Shown here in pieces: positions 32,574 to 35,410 of a stretch of 35,410 nt of DNA (the stretch's first letter is position 1; every line of letters begins with the position of its first letter). The notes beneath the pieces are model-generated. The model was given only the letters and a program-made list of their open reading frames with translations. It was not told the origin of the DNA and did no database searches. The stretch is from assembly GCA_964412405.1 (NCBI GenBank), contig CAYPOB010000004.1, positions 1 through 35,410 of the forward strand, read 5' to 3'. The DNA comes from JAJOKI01 sp964412405 (lineage in GTDB: Archaea; Halobacteriota; UBA148; JAJOKI01). A program made the position numbers and the translations under genes.

Positions 32574-33140
32574 ATGACAGATTTAATAGAAGAGATCGGC
32601 GGAGTCATCACTTCACCACAGGAGATGATGGAGAAGATATCAGAAAAAGACGAACTGAAAGGCGCATTTATAATAGTCTTGCTTACTGGAATCCTGGGCG
32701 GAATAAGTGTTAGTGTAATATATTACGCAATGATGCCTGAGATACCGCCCATTCTGTGGATTGTTGGTGTAACGGTCGTCAATATTTTAGGGTGGATGAT
32801 ATTTGCAGGGATATATCATATAATTGCCCTGATATTGGGTGGAAAGGGTACCTACTCTAAAGTTCTACAGCTATATGGATATGCATTTGTACCAGCTTTG
32901 TTGGTCTTTCCATTGAGCACGATAACATTTCTGCTTGCCGGTCCGATAGTATCAGCTATTGTGGACCTAATAGGAGTCGTTTGGTATATTATTGTGTATA
33001 CGATAGCTATAAGTGTAGCAGAGAGGATATCAACAATAAAGGCACTTATCGTGGTCCTGATACCGATCATACTCTTAGTAGTGATATCTATGATATTAGT
33101 AGCATGGGTCTTAGCACCTTTGATGCTAGCAACAGTATAG
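32574..33140 (+). CDS. Yip1-domain-like membrane protein
   Basis: A 188-residue protein with a short polar N-terminus (MTDLIEEIGGVITSPQEMME) and five hydrophobic segments. The glycine-rich motif HIIALILGGKGTYSKVLQLYGYAFVPALL is the hallmark of prokaryotic Yip1/YIF1-like proteins. Function is unknown. GGTGA at 32561-32565 supports ATG 32574 over the GTG at 32562. It lies 10 nt upstream of sppA in the same direction. Confidence 0.8.
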   Translation: MTDLIEEIGGVITSPQEMMEKISEKDELKGAFIIVLLTGILGGISVSVIYYAMMPEIPPILWIVGVTVVNILGWMIFAGIYHIIALILGGKGTYSKVLQLYGYAFVPALLVFPLSTITFLLAGPIVSAIVDLIGVVWYIIVYTIAISVAERISTIKALIVVLIPIILLVVISMILVAWVLAPLMLATV

Positions 33141-33150
33141 AGGATAGTAA

Positions 33151-34322
33151 ATGGATGAATTAGACGATAAACCAAATAGAAACGAACCAACCGACAAATC
33201 AAAGAGGAACAAAAGAGTTGGATATATCTTAATCGCNNNNNNNNNNNNNNNNNNNNNNNNNNNNNNNNNNNNNNNNNNNNNNNNNNNNNNNNNNNNNNNN
33301 NNNNNNNNNNNNNNNNNNNNNNNNNNNNNNNNNNNNACGAACCAACCGACAAATCAAAGAGGAACAAAAGAGTTGGATATATCTTAATCGCAATAGTGCT
33401 CGTATCAACTGTTGCAGGGATATTATTAATTGCAACTGGAATGGTCGATACGAGAGTTGGCGACTTCTGGATCGTGCGAGAATCGGTCGCAGTGATCCAC
33501 GTCCAGGGACCCATAATATCTGGGAGCATACCCGGCGGTTTTGGGTTTGCTACGTCAGGGGACGTCATCAATAGCATCCGAGATGCGGAGAACGATCCGT
33601 CCGTCAAGGCAATCGTTTTGAGAATCAACAGTCCAGGCGGGACGCCGGCAGCAGCCCAGGAGATCGTAAGGGAGATGGAGCGAACGGAAAAACCAATCGT
33701 GGTCTCGATGGGGGACATCGCGACGTCTGGAGCCTACTGGATTTCTGCACCGGCAGACCATATCATTGCCAGCGAAGACACGATGACCGGGAGCTTCGGC
33801 GTCATCTGGGTCATTGAAAACAGAGAGGCATATTTCGAGGAAGAGGGAATAAGATACGACGTTTTTAAGTCGGGTGAGATGAAGGATATGGGGGCGCCAT
33901 GGAGGGGTCTCACCGATGAAGAGATAGATTTGATAAACAGCCTCTTGATGGCAGTTCACATGAGATTTGTGAACACGATAGCAGAGGGCAGGGAAATACC
34001 GATAAGCGAGGTGAAGGAACTCGCAGATGGGCGCATATTTTTGGGTGCAGATGCAAAAACCTATGGGTTAATCGATGGATTTGGCAACCTGTACGATGCC
34101 ATCTATGTCGCAGCCGAGCTTGGCGGGATCGTAGGAGAACCGCACATAGTACATATGAACAGGCCAAGTCTTGCGAGACTGCTATTTGGTGGCGAAGCCA
34201 CGGCAGAAAAGGATTATGCGCAGTACTTTACGCGTTATTTGGAAGAAAATCTCCACGGGAATATACTGGCCATGCCGCCTCATCAATTTTTCATGTACTC
34301 GCGCAACACAATGGTCGCATAA
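33151..34322 (+). CDS. sppA: Signal peptide peptidase SppA
   Basis: The sequence is interrupted by a scaffold gap. Removing the 100 N and one 55-bp copy restores one 338-residue frame: a charged N-terminus MDELDDKPNRNEPTDKSKRN, one transmembrane anchor (VGYILIAIVLVSTVAGILLI) and an extracytoplasmic serine protease domain. The nucleophile is Ser141 (IATSGAYW) and the general base Lys193 (SGEMKDMG), spaced 52 residues apart as in Bacillus SppA. It degrades leftover signal peptides in the membrane. As given, the length across the gap (1172 nt) is not a multiple of three, so automated callers would start wrongly at 33396. The 3' end overlaps convergent truD by 40 nt. Confidence 0.93.
33182..33391. 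other. Second scaffold gap: 100 N flanked by identical 55-bp ends
   Basis: Positions 33182-33236 and 33337-33391 are identical, separated by 100 N. Collapsing them repairs the sppA reading frame, which shows that no sequence is missing. Confidence 0.96.
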
Positions 34323-35410
34323 CTACCCTTGGATAGCGAGAATTGCATGGTCATGGCCTGATTGATGGCTGTAGTTGGCATGACCTGTGATAGTATCTCC
34401 CTCCTACGACCTTTAGACGCGAGTTCTGACATATTCGATATTCTGAAGTTGTCGAGTTCAATTTTCATTTCATCGATGATATACTGTTCGATCTCGCCAG
34501 GTATGCCCTCTGCAAATTGTGATTCATATCCCGGCAACGGTGCGGTCACTAATGCCCTTTTTTTATGAATCAGATTGTTTATCCCATCGACGTTGTCATC
34601 CGTCGTTCGCTGTATCCGTGAGATATCTGGCAAACCTGCATTTGTAAAGCAGACGATATCCCCTGGAATTGCGCTGGTTAGTGGCAATCCCATTTTAAGC
34701 CTGCGGCTCAGAATCCTGTTGAAAACGTATGACTGGTATGCATGGACGAACATTTTCCGGAGCTCGACGGATATTGCCCTGAACGCACCAACATAGTCGT
34801 CCCGGTTCCTGGCAAGAACGTTCAACATTGCACGTTCAAATCTCAGATGGGTTGGAAACCGTTTGAGTGCCAATTTAAAATCTCTGGTTTTAAAGAGGTC
34901 ATCTCTGGCAGTTCGTATGCTCTCCGGCTCTAGTGGAGACGACTTTGCGAGATATATCAGCGCACCCCTTTCAACGTCGCCGTTAACTAAAGCCTCGCCG
35001 ACCAGATGCGTTATGGGGCGCGGCGTGCCAAATCGCTGGACACCAAAGAAATTCGGAACGCCCCCTACCAGAGTGATCTCGTCGGTTATCGACTCAATCC
35101 TTTCACGCGCGATTTTGATAGGTATATCTATATCTCTTATTATTATTTGGAAATTATTGCCCAACAGGTCGCCCATAGCCACTTTTTTATTGGAGCGCCC
35201 GATCGTTCTGAGTTCTACACCGGGCAAATTAATGCGTTGAAGCTCCTCTGCGCCCACATCCCAGATGCTTATCTTCTGTTTCGTGAGGGCTTTTTTATCC
35301 TTTGTGCCGGCCCAGCTGAGCCGTTTTTGGCTGATACCCAGTGATCTGGATAGAGTTCTGACCAAATGATGCATTTCCCAATCGCGCTTGGTCAATTCGA
35401 CTATCAGATA
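34283..35410 (-). CDS. truD: tRNA pseudouridine synthase TruD (partial, N-terminus outside the window)
   Basis: The enzyme makes pseudouridine at position 13 of tRNAs. The frame is open at the right edge (YLIVELTKRDWEMHHLVRTL), so the start lies beyond 35410; the TTG at 35395 is not the true start. The catalytic Asp is in WAGTKDKKALTKQ, followed by the TruD-specific GGVPNFFGVQRFG and the domain with FVHAYQSYVFNRILSRR. About 375 residues are present of an expected 400-430. The C-terminus overlaps sppA by 40 nt. Confidence 0.93.
   Translation of the reverse strand, partial: YLIVELTKRDWEMHHLVRTLSRSLGISQKRLSWAGTKDKKALTKQKISIWDVGAEELQRINLPGVELRTIGRSNKKVAMGDLLGNNFQIIIRDIDIPIKIARERIESITDEITLVGGVPNFFGVQRFGTPRPITHLVGEALVNGDVERGALIYLAKSSPLEPESIRTARDDLFKTRDFKLALKRFPTHLRFERAMLNVLARNRDDYVGAFRAISVELRKMFVHAYQSYVFNRILSRRLKMGLPLTSAIPGDIVCFTNAGLPDISRIQRTTDDNVDGINNLIHKKRALVTAPLPGYESQFAEGIPGEIEQYIIDEMKIELDNFRISNMSELASKGRRREILSQVMPTTAINQAMTMQFSLSKGSYATIVLREYMKN

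Noticed and set aside
33396..34322. SppA starting at 33396
   Set aside because: This start lies inside the transmembrane anchor and exists only because the N gap breaks the upstream frame; collapse of the 55-bp duplicate gives the start at 33151.

Overview
The window is archaeal chromosome. Diagnostic genes include a thermosome subunit, proteasome beta, the beta-CASP termination factor FttA (aCPSF1), TiaS, sn-glycerol-1-phosphate dehydrogenase, archaeal-type ThrRS with its D-aminoacyl-deacylase-like editing domain, archaeal-type ProRS, TruD, an RPA/RPA-associated-protein pair and a 7S SRP RNA. TATA boxes and GGAGGT/GGTGA ribosome sites fit. The gene set suits a euryarchaeote of the Halobacteriota / Methanomicrobia-like type, but no methanogenesis or respiratory gene is present, so lineage cannot be fixed more closely. 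Two 100-N gaps flanked by identical 55-bp ends show that this is a scaffolded, probably metagenomic, short-read assembly.

Layout. 1-500: a degraded or frameshifted DtxR/MntR-type regulator behind a double TTAGG-N4-CCTAA operator. 1074-3058: an XRE-like regulator followed by a sulfur-transfer cluster (ThiI-like PP-loop enzyme, small unknown protein, LarE). 3065-6537: membrane proteins (VIT1/CCC1-like, EamA), a DUF362 ferredoxin-like protein and the GMP synthase amidotransferase. 6652-9313: RPA, RPA-associated protein, MoaD-like ubiquitin fold and E1-like enzyme in one direction. 9289-12082 (minus): tiaS-pdxS-pdxT. 12156-18174: COG1395 regulator, thermosome, endonuclease III, FttA and proteasome beta, all core protein and RNA quality-control functions.

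18190-23740 is an accessory region: a decayed HicBA-type module, an intact RelBE-type module, two related palindromic elements, a dense mosaic of hairpins with 3-nt loops, a two-motif Fe-S protein, a decayed CxxC gene, a processive family-2 glycosyltransferase with an unknown partner, and a small frameshifted reading frame. In the minus-strand sense the order is gene, palindromic element, relBE, palindromic element, hicBA remnant. One end of each element matches a 7-bp integron core-site consensus, which resembles a cassette array, although no integrase is visible.

23741-35410 returns to core genes: proS, DUF63, egsA, FKBP isomerase, CYTH protein, phosphoesterase, AtpZ-like peptide, thrS, tRNA-Pro, a wHTH gene, SRP RNA, tRNA-Ser, tRNA-Val, a Yip1-like protein, SppA and a partial truD.

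The most striking observation is that proS carries an in-frame 111-bp (37-codon) insertion made of the same 3-nt-loop hairpins as the intergenic mosaic at 19403-19779. This looks like an archaeal counterpart of Rickettsia palindromic elements: a small palindromic repeat that can sit inside a protein gene and be translated. A third, shorter hairpin segment lies between the end of tRNA-Val and a duplicated copy of its 3' end.
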